Part shown: positions 44,223-55,835 of the stretch, one piece after another | Position numbering within the stretch: the stretch's first letter is position 1 | Layout: the number at the start of each line of letters is the position of its first letter | Source: Durusdinium trenchii | Lineage: Eukaryota; Sar; Dinophyceae; Suessiales; Symbiodiniaceae | Length of the DNA stretch: 64,000 nt | Direction: 5' to 3' | Assembly: GCA_963970005.1 (NCBI GenBank) | Contig: CAXAMN010028916.1 | Span: forward strand, 1,148,722 to 1,212,721 | Program-made: the position numbers and the translations under genes | Notes under the pieces: model-generated | Seen by the model: only the letters and a program-made list of their open reading frames with translations | What the model was told of the DNA's origin: nothing | Databases searched by the model: none

Positions 44223-45301
44223 TCAGGCTTGTCCTTGTTCGGACTTTAGCGCACGAACTCCTTGTCCGAAAAGGGCATCCACATCTTGTCTTGCCTCTTT
44301 ATAGGACTTGTAGTTTTCTCCTGCGCCATCTAGGTCTTGCGACGAATCAAGTGTGGCCTTCTCTTCCCATTTCGCAAAGAGGACGGCATCAAGTATGCCC
44401 AGCGGTGCGCCCAGCCGAGGCCATGTGGCTACCTCGGTATCGGTATCGGGATCTCCACTGACTTGGATCAATCTCTCCAGCAACTCTCCCCACAACCAGG
44501 TTCTGTTGCGACACAGTATAGAATCAACACTGCTGCCTTGTTGCGCCCCCAACCAAGTTCGTGCGCGTTGTTCAATGTTGCATTGCTGCCAACCAACTGC
44601 GACAATGTCGCGAGTTGCTCCAACTGTGACAACGTGGCGCGCAAAATCCGCCAAACAACCCTAGCCATCGAAGCCCATCCTCTCACACGCTCAATCGACC
44701 TCCAAGGGCCAAGGGTTTCTCAAGCCACCTATGCGCTGACTGTTTTCATTCTCAACTTTTGCTTTCTTGGAGAACATTCCGTCGCCCCGTTCATCTTCTC
44801 TCAACTTGAGGCTCCAGCTTGGCCTACGTTCACCTGCCGACTCCAAGAAACGTCGGTATGACTTTGCCAGCTCATCGCACAAGCCTTGAGGGTATTCTGC
44901 CGCTAACCGGTAACAAAGTCTTGAACACCGTCCTCCCACAGCAGCCCTGGGTAAACTCCATCAACGGTTGACCACGATGTTCAGGTGGGCCCGGACATCT
45001 CCGTTTCAAGATCTGCTCCAGATGTGCCGCGTTCGTCAACCAACCCGTCGGCTTCTTTTGCAGCCAGATGTATGAGTTTTCTGGGCGCCCAATGGAGAAG
45101 GGTCCCACCGGTTTTCCACTGCAGCGACAATGCAAGCTGCGCTGACCTTGAAGCCAAAACATTGGCCTCCTGCTCCTGCGCTGTCTTCGGTTCAAGTCCT
45201 GCTGGGTGACTCTGACTTGTCGGTCTCAATTGTCTCACCCTTGCAAACTTGCCCCTCCGCCTTGCTCTAGAGCAGGTGTTGCAAGGGCCAAATGTAGCCA
45301 C
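44223..45301 (-). pseudogene. Broken middle part of the degenerate retroelement
   Basis: Three overlapping minus frames (44223-44654, 44872-45195, 44981-45301) carry plausible but unassignable peptide, including LGAPLGILDAVLFAKWEEKA. They lie between the Cys-rich segment and the RT and are probably the frameshifted upstream part of the same polyprotein. Confidence 0.45.
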
Positions 45302-45655
45302 ATCACCTGTTTTCGCTTTGTAGCTGTCTCCAACTCCTTGAAAGTTTTTGTTGCAAAGTAACTACACGCCCAAAGTCACTTGGCCACCTTCGTGTATTTC
45401 GCCCAGTCTACGCGCGCTAATGCCTTCTCGGCTATAACAGCTTGGGTAAGCCCAGCCTCTTCAGCGAATAGTTCCATGAACTGACTGTCAGCTGTCTGCA
45501 CGGTTGCTCCCATTGTCATCACCTTCGATGACCTTGAAACTTTCCGCGCACCTATAATTGCTGCTGATTTTTTCTGTTGAGAGCCTCTGCTCTTTCCTTT
45601 GCCCTTCTTGCCCTGCTCTTCCGTCCATCCCAGGTTCTGTCCCTACCTACTGTCA

Positions 45656-45686
<31 letters not shown>

Positions 45687-45691
45687 GATAA

Positions 45692-45693
45692 TC

Positions 45694-45732
<39 letters not shown>

Positions 45733-46090
45733 ACAATCTATCGTCCTGTGGGGCTGGCGGCAAAACTCGCAAACATGGGCATAGCCTTTTGTCGCATTTG
45801 TAAGGATTGCTGCAACCCTGTGGGTCTCTGGCCCAAGCGTAGCAAAAGTGGTCCCTGCCTTGCTCTTGAAATAGCGGCAATCTTTCCTCTGCGGATGGAA
45901 GCCAACTTTCTTGTCGGGGTGTTGGTTTCACTTGGGAAGGATCATCTGCTCCTGGTCCTGGTGGCCTTGCTGGCGTCGACTTGGCCGAACTCAGCGCGTA
46001 AAGCATCGCAGGCTTCTTGAACTCTTTCGACCAAAACTCTGCATGGATGGCACTCGCACGAATGACGGAGCTCCACGGTTGGTCAGGCAA
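45692..46090 (-). pseudogene. Gag-like Cys-rich remnant
   Basis: 132 codons with [20 protein letters not shown] and RLCPCL, a Cys-rich cluster of the kind that precedes the RT in several dinoflagellate retroelements. The upstream part is Pro/Ala rich. Frames before and after are broken. Confidence 0.45.
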
Positions 46091-46863
46091 TGCAGACAGG
46101 GCAGGATGAGTAGCTTGAGCCTGTGCAGCCAGATGCCAAACATCAGGGTGTTGAAGATCCCTTGCACGGAACTCTGATGCTACCGATCTAGGACAGCAGC
46201 ACTGGCCAGTTGGATCATGATTGCTGCCGTTCTAAAGATTTTCCAGGCCTCTTCCCAAGCGTCCAAACATGTGGCCACTGCTGTGACACGAACCTCATCG
46301 CTCTGGCAATGGGTTCTCCACGCGGCCCCCAAACAGCCCTATCCACGAAAGGTGCCTCCTGCTTGGACCTTGTGGGAAAGGGAAATTAACTGAGCATCAG
46401 TGACGTGCACCTTCTGGAGTACATTGGGTGGTAGCAGCTCAACTTCAGTCGCAACCTTGGTCAATCACCTGACTCATTTTCAACTTCAAGTTTGTTCCTC
46501 TTGGAGCCGTAGCATCTGCTGTTGCAACTGCCACTGTGTTGCGAAGAGGGGTTGCTGCTGAGAACACTGAAGTGCTACCATGTTTGACTTGAATTCCGCT
46601 GTACCAAGCGCCACTGAGCTTTCTGTGTCTCCGTGAATGGTCGCCCTCGGGTGGCATTTGTCAAGGCCTGATCAAACACTTCTGTAGGAATCACAGCAAC
46701 TATTGGCAACGCATAACTCGACATCGCCCAGCTGTCTACATACAGCTCTCGTCAGACCTTGATCAAGACCTCCCCACCTAGCAGCATGTTGTAGGGAGGT
46801 CCAGCCATCTAAAGTCGCCCGGTCCGGTACCAACCCGTCCATCACGAGGTCACACCCCCACCT

Positions 46864-46979
46864 AATTTGATGGGGACACCTCGTGAGCTTGAGCCAAAAT
46901 GTGGTCAAGCTCACATACCCCCAACCACCCAAAATTGGGAAACACTGCTCATTGTTATTTCGGCATTGCAGCCCTCCAC
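46864..46979 (-). repeat. Terminal direct repeat, 5' copy, with spliced-leader-like hairpin
   Basis: Contains a perfect 10-bp stem (GTGAGCTTGA at 46883-46892, TCAAGCTCAC at 46905-46914) with a 12-base loop. Positions 46888-46901 read CTTGAGCCAAAATG, the reverse complement of the last 14 bases of the dinoflagellate spliced leader. Confidence 0.75.
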
Positions 46980-47680
46980 TGTATTCCACTGAGCCAAAGG
47001 ATGTCTACTGGCCACGCAACATCAAAGAACAGGCTTTGCACATCTTCATTGAATCATATCGAACATGAAAACGCTAACGAGCGAAGGCATCCAGTAATCA
47101 GCTTCTTCCTAAAACAGCCCAGCACCGTCCAGCCTTTCGGCACACGCGATCAAAAAGGCTGGTACGCCCTTCGGTCGGAACTCCAGCACTGCACCGCCTA
47201 GCAGCTTATATAAAGATCAAACTATCATCAGCTTTAGCAGATCCAACTCTTCATGACCAGCGCAAAGTCCAGAATTCTTTGAGTTCTCAGAACACTCCGC
47301 TTCTCCGCATCGAGGACTCAGACCACTCCGCTGCACCGATCATCCGAGCGCGCCTCGGCGCATGACCCAGAGCCAAGAGAGTCCAGCCCCGTGGGCACCC
47401 AACAGGATGCGCACAGCCTGCCGGTCGATTCGACCGGATCGGGCACCCAAGAGGAAGCAACGTGTTGTTGAAGTCGGAAGGATTCTTTGGGCTCATGCCA
47501 TGTTGATTGAAATTCCACCCCTCTGGCCAAGCCTGAAAAAGCTTGAACTGCTGCAGCCATGATAGGCCCTGAGAGGTCTGTAATCCATGTCGCTCTTCTT
47601 GCTGCAAGTTGGACAAGCTGTGACAAGCTACACTAAAGTATACTACAGTTAGAAGGTATCAACTCAGCTTGTGCAGGTGA

Positions 47681-48660
47681 TCACTGTTCGACCTGTAATA
47701 GGTAGACCTTGACAGACACCGATCTCTGAGTATTCTCATTCAAGAAAGAAATCCCCAGATCCTCCACTTTGTCGATGACAGAGACTTTGAGCTCTGAGAA
47801 GTGCTCTTGGATGCCAAATCGCACCTCATCGATATTCAAGATGGCTCCTGAGACATCGAACCCGAGGAACCTTAACAAATGGACAGGTATGGGTAGGTCT
47901 GTGACAACAGGATCTGGCCAACACGTAACAAGGCTTGGTTCCAGTGCTCCAAGGCAGGATCTTGCTGTAGTATGTTGGAATTGACATGCAACTGTCTTCC
48001 GCGGACGTCCACTCCCAAAATCAAAATGAGTCTGGTCTTTCCTCACAATATAGATCATTTGATCCGAGCACTCCACGAGCTCTGTACAGGTGTCTTCTTC
48101 ATCAAAGCCAGAAAATATCAGAAGACACCAGTCTTGCCAAAGCAGATTCCGAGCTTCTGCCAAAAGCCAGAGGCCTTTGCAAGATCGCCAGCTCCAACTT
48201 CGAGGTCTGCGCTTTTGGCTCTGCGATTGCCAGGTATTCGGGGCTTTGGCCTGGACGCAAGTGGCACGTGACTCATGGATTTGGACCCAAAAGAATCTCT
48301 GGGCTTAATTCCACACAGATTCTCTACATGAGATGCACGGAGAGGGTCCCTTTCACTTGGCCAAGTGCTTGACAGAAGCCAGGTTCTTCTTACTTCTTCC
48401 AAAGCAAGGAACATCGTGGAGGCTTGCAAGTAAACAGAGCAGGAAGTCCCTGCTCTCGTGCTCTGTAAACTCTTCTCAGACGCCCATACATACCCCATAC
48501 CGAAGCTCATGAAGCTCGCTCGTCCAAAAAACAGAGAGGACGAGCAAAAGCAAGCTAGGACCAATCGGATTTTCACGCCAAGGCACGGATCCAGTCTGCA
48601 ATGGATTTCACCTCCTCGCAGTTGAAACTGGACTGCTGCACCTGGAGCATCGATACTCAA
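47681..48660 (-). CDS. Unidentified gene, at least two exons
   Basis: Two adjoining minus frames look coding. The upstream one (48660-48118) has a hydrophobic IRLVLACFCSSSLFFG and a basic stretch (SHVPLASRPKPRIPGNRRAK) ending in DLAKASGFWQKLGICFGKTG. The downstream one (48163-47681) reads DQMIYIVRKDQTHFDFGSGR and VHLLRFLGFDVSGAILNIDE, then SVIDKVEDLGISFLNENTQR, ending in a stop at 47681. They overlap in different frames, so a splice or a frameshift joins them. No family was recognised. The second frame has the better protein character. Confidence 0.35.
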
Positions 48661-49185
48661 TGGATTGGGTGGTCACCCCCAGGTCCCTTAGGTCACTCCT
48701 GGGTCACCCCCGGACGCCCAAAGAAGCCGGATGTGTTGGTTGACTAGTAGAGATGGTCTGACAGTGTCCGGTGCGTGGTTAAAAGTATGTTTAACGTCGA
48801 CTCAAGCAGATGCGAACGGCAAAGCCATCTATTCAACGGAATCTGCTTCGTTACGTGCTCGCTGTGCGTGTTCGATGCAGTCCATTGTGATGCTTATGCT
48901 GCATTAAAGCAATCACCCGCGGCACCACCAAACCAACTCACCGACTGAAGTTCTGAAGGCATACTCTGATGTATCTGTTTGAAAAGCTACAGCTAGTGAC
49001 CTTTCAGACCATGCGAAGGGTTCTTCTGCTTCTGTGCTACTAGTAAACATTTTTACTACCAGGGTGACCTTACCTAGCATGCTAGCATATTCTTACTTCT
49101 CACTTCCTACCTTCTACCCTGTACTGGTACCTCTCCCAACCCCCTGCCTTACCAGCCTACACCCCGAAAAAACGAAAGCGATAAT

Positions 49186-49413
49186 TCACAAGATACGCTG
49201 ATATGCTTTCACAAATTGCAAAGAGTTCTCTGCTGTCCAGACCAAGGTTTTGTCCTCCCACGGTCCCACAGACCCAATTTGCTGTGTCGAGGATGAGCCT
49301 GAAAACGCAAAGGCCGAAGACCAAAAATGATCCTTTGGTAGCTCTGCCCGTAGTACTCCTGGACTGTCATGGCAATTCTCTACTGCAATGACTCCAAACA
49401 AGGTGCATGTCAT
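49186..49413 (-). CDS. Possible terminal exon
   Basis: The frame GVLRAELPKDHFWSSAFAFS, then SVGPWEDKTLVWTAENSLQF and VKAYQRIL before the stop, has natural composition. No family and no partner exon were found. Confidence 0.3.
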   Translation of the reverse strand: MTCTLFGVIAVENCHDSPGVLRAELPKDHFWSSAFAFSGSSSTQQIGSVGPWEDKTLVWTAENSLQFVKAYQRIL

Positions 49414-49419
49414 TTGCTT

Positions 49420-51940
49420 GGGCTGAAGGTTGTCATGTGGATGATCTGTTTGGAGACGTTTTTACAACTTCAAGGCCATCGCAAGACTATTGTTTTTGCG
49501 TCTGTTTCAGTCCCTCAGTTGACGTGGTGGTCGGTCAGAGAGCCATCGGAGCACATCCTGGCCAGGCTTGCAAGAGATCCACGATCTAAAATAAGAACAG
49601 TGCGATACGATTTACCCCTACGCGATCGCTCTTGTTCACCAAGTGTCCACCAAATATCAAAAAATCATTCTGCCTAATTGTCAAAGGTTCAACACCCCCT
49701 ATCTAACTTTGTCATGGAAATATAGCTAGCCGCCTGTTGATTGTTGCTTGCAACAATTCCGTACGTTCAAACAAGAGCCTTGCTGATCACGATTCACTTC
49801 CCAAGTCAACATCGAAAACGCCTTCAACTCAGAACTTGCCCCGCTGCACAAAAAAAGATCAGGATTTCAGGATGTTGTCCATTGAAAGCCACGAAAAGCT
49901 TCGGTGGGAATCCCAATGTGGTGACACTTGTGACTCAAAGCTCCCCCGCATCGCCTCGTGGAGGCCCTTTCGCTTCCATTGGCGAAGGTGCTTGATGGGT
50001 TTGTTGGCAAAGGTCTCAGTGATCACATAACTGGTTTAAACTTTAAACAGGGTTGCATGGTCCTTCACACATGGCATGCGACGCTATTGCAACAAACATC
50101 AGCAATGTGAGGAGTGTGGCTCAATCTTGTTGTGTGTATGAACTCACTGAATTGTGCTCGTGTGTCCGTGCGGCATGGCTTCTAGCTCTGTTGTTTTATC
50201 CCAGCCTTCAGAAGCTAAGCTCAGGTGAAAGTTTGCTCGTCACCGTATTCTGCTCCACACCATAGTGGCGTCAAATCGAGTGGAAAACTAACCAACAAGT
50301 TGAGATATGATGAGACATCCTGAGTTCCTTGCCTTCGGCCAAACGTGTGTCAGGAAAGACCAGTGAAGTGGCTCAGAGCGTTGGAAGGTCTCTCCAGTCA
50401 CGTCCAACTGGTCAGTGCAGCGATTCTCATGGACAGAAAGTTCAAGCTGGATTAGCATCATGACATTGGAAATCAGGACATTCAGCATGCTGCAGCATGC
50501 TGCAGCCTGCTCCAAGTGCGACTCCCTCCGCAGCTAAAAGAAACCCATGAGCATGATGAGCTGAGGTGCTGGAATTTAAACAAATGTATGTAGGCGTTAC
50601 CATGCTACATCATGACCAACTTTAGCAAAAAGTTGAAAGGAGATTGGGATACCTGTGACATGGTGTTTCACAAAGAAAGCTGCAATGTCTTAGCAACACC
50701 CCACCTTCTGCTTGGAAGATGTGCCCCAGTCTGCATCTTCGGAAACAAAGATCAAGGCCTGGGGTTGGTGTCAGAAGCGGTTGCACCGAAGTTGCACCCA
50801 GCTCTTGACTCAAAAGTGGTGACTCAAAGTGTGTGACCATCTGCAAGGAGATGGTCAGACCTGCCCATCCAAGGAATGTCTCTAGAGGAGTGAGAGAGAG
50901 AGAGACAGAAAAAAAGAGAGACATAGCAAGGCTTTTGCCGTAGTTCGTGAGGCCTGCCTCAACACTACCTTCCTTAAGACCGAACAAGACCGAGCAGTCT
51001 CTTTGTGTCGCCAGGGTGCCAAGTCCACCTCCTCTGCCCGTAGCTGGTAGTGTCTCTTCAGATCCTCACGAGTTCGAGCCATGCGTGGAGCCATGTGTCA
51101 ACACGAGCTTTGAGGCCGCGCGGCCACCGTCGAAAGCGGTTTTGTTTCCGTCGGTCTTTTGAGCTGAGAGTCGATTGCGGGCAACCACCAGTGCACGTGG
51201 TGCCAAGGATTACTCCAGGCAGGGTAAGTGATTGGCATCACGAGCAAAGTCCGGTCCTAGGTTCTAAAGAATTGGCTCAAACAGTCCTTTCTGATATGCC
51301 TTCATGTCAGGTCTTCTAGCCCCGTCACTCCGTGTCACGCCCATCTATTCTATGCGATCATGCAGCAACATCAGTCAAGCAAACTTGAGGGTCGCCAAAA
51401 CAAGGGACAAAATGAAAATAACGTCGATGTCCATTTTCAGAACCACCGACTTTTCGGAGAATCGCCAGACCCGCATTGACCGCATCGACCCAATCTGAGA
51501 GAAGCCGCGAGACCCGCATCGACCTTGAGGAGGCCAATTGAAAGCCTCGGAGACTTCAAGGCTTTCCAACAGAAAAGAAAAGATACCATAAACCAATTAT
51601 GATAATTGAATATGAATGTCCAATAAATTTCCAGTTGACCGTCCAAGTCTCCAGAAGCGGCCACTGTCTGTACAAAGAGGTCCAATATACTTCCTGAGAC
51701 ATAAGAAGTCTTTGAACAAACTTGGTATTCAAAGCAGTCTAAAGCAGTCTAAAAGCAGTCCGAAGTTTGTTTCGACCATGAAGAGAACCAAACTCTGCAC
51801 TGAATTGCCACCATATCACGGTGCAAGGTAGGTATGCGCAGGATTCTGTCCTAGCAGTCCATCCAAAAAAAACAGCTCCCAAGGTCCCAATCGCGCATGG
51901 CTTTTTGCCAGCCCTCTTGTGGGAGACGGAGGACTGACAG
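49420..51940. other. No supported gene
   Basis: Only short overlapping frames. A (GA)n-like run lies at 50888-50918. Nothing else was recognised. Confidence 0.4.
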
Positions 51941-51944
51941 AAAA

Positions 51945-52802
51945 TCAAATCTCCCAGCAGAACATCTGCGCAACCACGTGCATTCCCTTAACCATTTCTT
52001 GACCGGACATCCAACAGTAAGTGTGCATGCCCACTCCTCGCTGGGGCTTCAGCTGAACAGGGCCAGTGACCACGTGCGGTCCACATTGCACATACCATGG
52101 CTGCCCCGGAAGCCAGTCTGGCCTCACCCCCAAGCGTTTCAGAAATTGAGAGGTTTTGAGTCTCAGGTGCCAGACAGCCACCTGTGGCTGTAAGCGCTTC
52201 TTTGGACGAATGTCAGACCCTTTGGTGGGTATTGAAGTGAGAAAGTATTGAAGTGGCGTGGCCTCCCAGCCATTCTGAACTTGAGAATCAGGTCTCCAAA
52301 AGGGAAATTTTCAGGATCAAGGTCCGATACGTCTGAACGTTTGCGATGCCATTGGCGCAAGTCACCATGCCAAATCCGGTGTCCACATCTTCTCACTCTC
52401 TACACCTGGCAAATGGATTCGCACTTCGTGTTTTTGGTGCGTTCGAAACACCTTCCCAGTGTTTCTGCACCATGACATGCAAAACGCAAAAACCATGACA
52501 TGCGTTGTGTTGCGCCTCGGTAGGGGGACCACGCAAATTGACCCAGGAAACTCTTGGTCAGGGGTATCTGCGCATGCTCACGTCTGGCCACCTGGAAACG
52601 AAAGGTCAACTCCCGCTTCCGCTCGTTCAATCTCCCGAATGAAATCATCGATTCTGCAGCTGTTGCTCAGAATGGAGGCCTGCCAAATGGACTTCCCCAG
52701 CTCAACACCAAGATCTCGAGCGCTGAAGCCCCAAAAGTCCACATCCAAGCAGTCCTCATGGCCAGACCGGAGGGAACCCGAAATCAAGTGCTTTGGGGGC
52801 AC
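51945..52802 (-). CDS. Unidentified multi-exon gene
   Basis: Successive protein-like segments on the minus strand: 52802-52590 (GHEDCLDVDFWGFSARDLGV, SNSCRIDDFIREIERAEAGV) ending at TTTCCAG|GTGGCC, a clear GT donor; about 52558-52410 (VSWVNLRGPPTEAQHNACHG, FCVLHVMVQKHWEGVSNAPK) ending at CCAG|GTGTAG; about 52380-52210 (SDLDPENFPFGDLILKFRMA); and 52181-51945 (RPDWLPGQPWYVQCGPHVVT, CWMSGQEMVKGMHVVAQMFC) ending in a stop. Exact joins were not fixed and no family was recognised. It ends about 25 bp from the MITE-like element. Confidence 0.45.
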
Positions 52803-52815
52803 TAAGAGCCAACAT

Positions 52816-52826
52816 ACTACGTGTTG
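52816..52826. repeat. Target-site duplication, left (ACTACGTGTTG)
   Basis: Perfectly repeated at 53453-53463, on the outer edges of the inverted ends of the 626-bp element. Confidence 0.75.
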
Positions 52827-53452
52827 GGTAAACGGGGGGGGTTAGCCCCGAACGCAACACACCGAGAATGAAAAAACCATGTGCTTTACAGGGCTTCGCG
52901 GCTTTCCGACACTCAACTTATCGTCTTGCAGCTCATGAGTTGCAAGACGATAAGTTGAATGCGTCTCGACGGAAACATGCCACCCGCCTACTCCATGTAC
53001 AGCTTGACAAGGCTCATTTTCCAACCGCCAGACATCAGTCTTGTTATTGTTCCCAATTGAGCCATTTGAGCTCACTGTGCATTTGAGCGGGCTTCTCTAT
53101 GTATTCTGACAGCCTCGAGCATTGAGTCCAACCCTGGATGTTGGCGGAACCACAACGCTGCGAGGCCTTTCAACGTGCTGTCGTTGCAGCTTTGCATCGC
53201 AACGGCCAAGAAGACCCATTCTACGCAGTGTTAAAACAAACCTCGAACGTCGAGCCCATCATGTCCTCTAAGCCAAGAAAAGCGGTCACCGAGCGAACGA
53301 AAGGCCACCGAGTCGACAAATCAACGTCAAAGTCGATGTACGCGAGTAGTAACACGGACGAAACTGACCCCACCCCCCCCAACCCCCCCACCCTGAAAGA
53401 CCAATCAACGGATCGGATAGATGTTGCGGGCGGGGCTAACCCCCCCGTTGGC
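52827..53452. mobile_element. MITE-like element with G-rich inverted termini
   Basis: 626 bp bounded by inverted repeats of about 31 bp sharing AACGGGGGGGTTAGCCCCG and CGCAACA, with small differences near the tip. An 11-bp direct duplication flanks it. There is no transposase, although the plus strand has a short protein-like piece (CEAFQRAVVAALHRNGQEDP) that may be captured sequence. The long duplication does not match the common 2, 3 or 8-9 bp superfamilies, so the type is unclear. Confidence 0.7.
52913..52958. other. Perfect 18-bp stem hairpin inside the MITE-like element
   Basis: TCAACTTATCGTCTTGCA at 52913-52930 is exactly complementary to 52941-52958, with a 10-base loop. Confidence 0.85.
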
Positions 53453-53463
53453 ACTACGTGTTG
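53453..53463. repeat. Target-site duplication, right (ACTACGTGTTG)
   Basis: Matches 52816-52826. Confidence 0.75.
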
Positions 53464-53469
53464 TTCCAA

Positions 53470-55560
53470 GCAGGCTCCTGGGAAAAGGCAGTGAAATCGC
53501 TTAAGAACCTTCTGTTCAGGTGCGCCATGGTGCACAGGGTCATCTAGTTGCAGTTGAGTGACAGCTGTCAACGTCACCAAGCGCAGCAAGCTGTTTTGAA
53601 GCTGTAAAAATTTCTCGAAGTCATGCCTGAGGAGCTTACTGTAGCAGCTATTGTATGAATAGCTGCAAGAGCAACAGGGGCGCAAAGGTTTTGGATTCGA
53701 CATAACTCCCATACAGACTCGCTTGGTTGCTTTACAGGCCAAGTCTCTCCAGCAGGCATTCCTGGCCTAAGAGTCGCAGATCCGCACGATATATCCGCAC
53801 GCAGGGCACGTGGCAGTCACAAACCAGGGAGCCCGACCATGGACAATGAACTGTGCAATATCCCCAACAAGGCAATTGCTGGCAAAGGCCTGAACAGTCT
53901 GGAGTTGGGCCTTCTAGTGAATGATAGTGAATACATCTTCCCATATGTGTTTATCATGGACTGAATCTCTCCATTTCTCTGAAGTCTAAGGAGTCTAACC
54001 TACCATGTGAGAAGGCCTTGGATGTTCCAGTATGCATCAAATGCGAGACTGTGAAGCTGCTAATAAGGCTAAGTGGTTGGGAGTTGGGAGTTTGTAAATG
54101 TTGTATGTAATGCAATAATGATTATATATACAATATTGTAGTAGTCTATTGTATACACATGTTCATCTACTTTGTGCCACCCTGCTGGGATCTGTGTTTG
54201 AGCTCAAGATTATTGAAGCTGCTTTCCTTTGTGTGCAGCATGGGGTAGAATGTAAAGTGGCATTGTTGCCCACCCAAGTGAAAGCTGTTGGCACCTGAGT
54301 TAACATACTCGGTGTACGCGTCATCTCCAAGTCTGTATTGCGGCAGGTTTTGCTATCCTCAGCTTCAACGCCCATGATTAAAGAAGAAATCTTGTGAGCA
54401 ATGAACTCTTCTAAAGCTTGAACATCTACAAAGCAAAGGTTGCGCAAACCGATACGGTCATTCTTGGGCCAAGCCCCAACACCCTGTCGGCACTGACGAG
54501 GTTCAGGTCTAAAGCGCTCTCTCGAGTGGTTCAGCAAGTGGGCGACAAAGTTCCTCTCGTTGATGCCACTGATCCACATGCCCTTCCGAATGAAGGAGTA
54601 GAACTCAGATGCCTGCGTTATGGAGCGCAAAATATGCTTGCATGCAAAGGCGTTGAATCCACGCTCTTCCAGAAAGGCTCGTTTTGTTTGTGATGTAAAA
54701 AAGCTGAGTTTCTTTCACATGTGCCACCTCCTGGCAACGACAGAAGTCTACATAGCCCCACTGGTGCCGCACCAGAATGGAAAAGCTCCTCCAAATGGAA
54801 GATTCTCTCCTGCAACGTGGTGAGGCGTTGTCGACCCAAAAAGGAGTTCCCACGGATCGCGCGGTGGCTCCTCACTAAGATCCTTCTCAGGCTTGTGTTG
54901 AGCTTCCTTCGAAAGGCTTCCAATGTCACCTCAAATCGTCAATCCTCGCTGCTACAAATGCTGGGCATAACATTCAACATGATCTAAAAGCAACACCCAT
55001 AGCCACAGCCAGATTCTTACTGCGGGATTGACCAGGGTTGGTATGAAAGAAGCTAGCAGGTCCCATTGGACTGTTCCTGGACGGGATGGCAAGTGGCCTG
55101 GAACCATGGTGTTAGATGTTTCCGCCTTTCGTGTCGACAAGGCCATCTTTCGCGACCAAGAGGTCATTCTTCTGTCCGAGACTGCTGTGAGTCTTCGGCG
55201 TTCATGACCCGTGGGAGTTTCGATTTGCGTCCACCGAAGATGAGCGATTTTGTGTCGTTAAACGTTGTCGTTGACCCTGCCAGTTTCTGCAATTTTCTGC
55301 AAAGGGTGCTGGTGCTGGTAAAATTTGCATACACAAGTGAGACTGTGGCGATCTTGGGGTTTGCCCTGTGCCTGTGCACCTGAGCCGGAGCCGGAGGATA
55401 GCAGCGATGCCCTGAGGCGCTCAAGAAGAGTCAAGTGGCATAGTACTGCATCAAGAAGTACCAGGCGACTTCCATGCCCTTGGGTCTAAGGCCTGACACC
55501 GGGAAAAACTAAGGACCTAATAAGGCCAAATCCAAGAATGAAAGCGCTGTTTCTTTCGCA
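53470..55560. other. No firmly supported gene
   Basis: Minus frames at 54163-54630 and 54618-54929 (EAFRRKLNTSLRRILVRSHR) are possible exons but have no family. An AT-rich stretch lies at 54120-54165. Confidence 0.35.
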
Positions 55561-55574
55561 AGACTAGATGGCGA

Positions 55575-55606
55575 CAAGAAAGAAAGAAATAAAGAAAGAA
55601 AGAAAG
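55575..55606. repeat. (GAAA)n microsatellite
   Basis: About seven GAAA units with one interruption. Confidence 0.85.
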
Positions 55607-55835
55607 GCATTGGTTTGCCTGTGGAGATTGAGGGTAACCAAAACAAGGAACCTGCCGCCGACTTCTTGATCGGGAAATTCCGTCCAAACGCCTCTGCACC
55701 TCCACCTGGTGGTATTCTTCAAAAACGCTCCCTGCAGAAACCACGGCCTGCTTCCGTGTCGTTCACCATCTCGGACATGGAATTGAGCACAGTCCTGGAA
55801 AGGAACTTGGGCACTTATTTCACTCATGCTCCGTT

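Larger units (their letters stand above)
41899..46979 (-). mobile_element. Degenerate retroelement bounded by direct repeats
   Basis: Two direct repeats of about 117 bp (41899-42015 and 46864-46979, roughly 88% alike by eye) bound 5.1 kb. Inside, the minus strand holds a reverse transcriptase-RNase H remnant and a Cys-rich gag-like frame, all broken by frameshifts and stops. The arrangement looks like short LTRs around an old element. The RT is not copia-like (LDFADAFKHL and VDDPLLVARG); it may belong to a DIRS-like or otherwise divergent dinoflagellate lineage. No integrase or tyrosine recombinase was recognised. Confidence 0.65.

Noticed and set aside
50460-50510. GCATGCTGCA palindromic repeats as an origin or regulatory site
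   Set aside because: A short self-complementary triplication in otherwise featureless sequence, with no supporting context.
53138-53494. 118-codon plus frame inside the MITE-like element as a transposase
   Set aside because: Too short, no DDE or zinc motif, and its C-terminal half is low-complexity Pro/Thr encoded by the C-rich inverted end.
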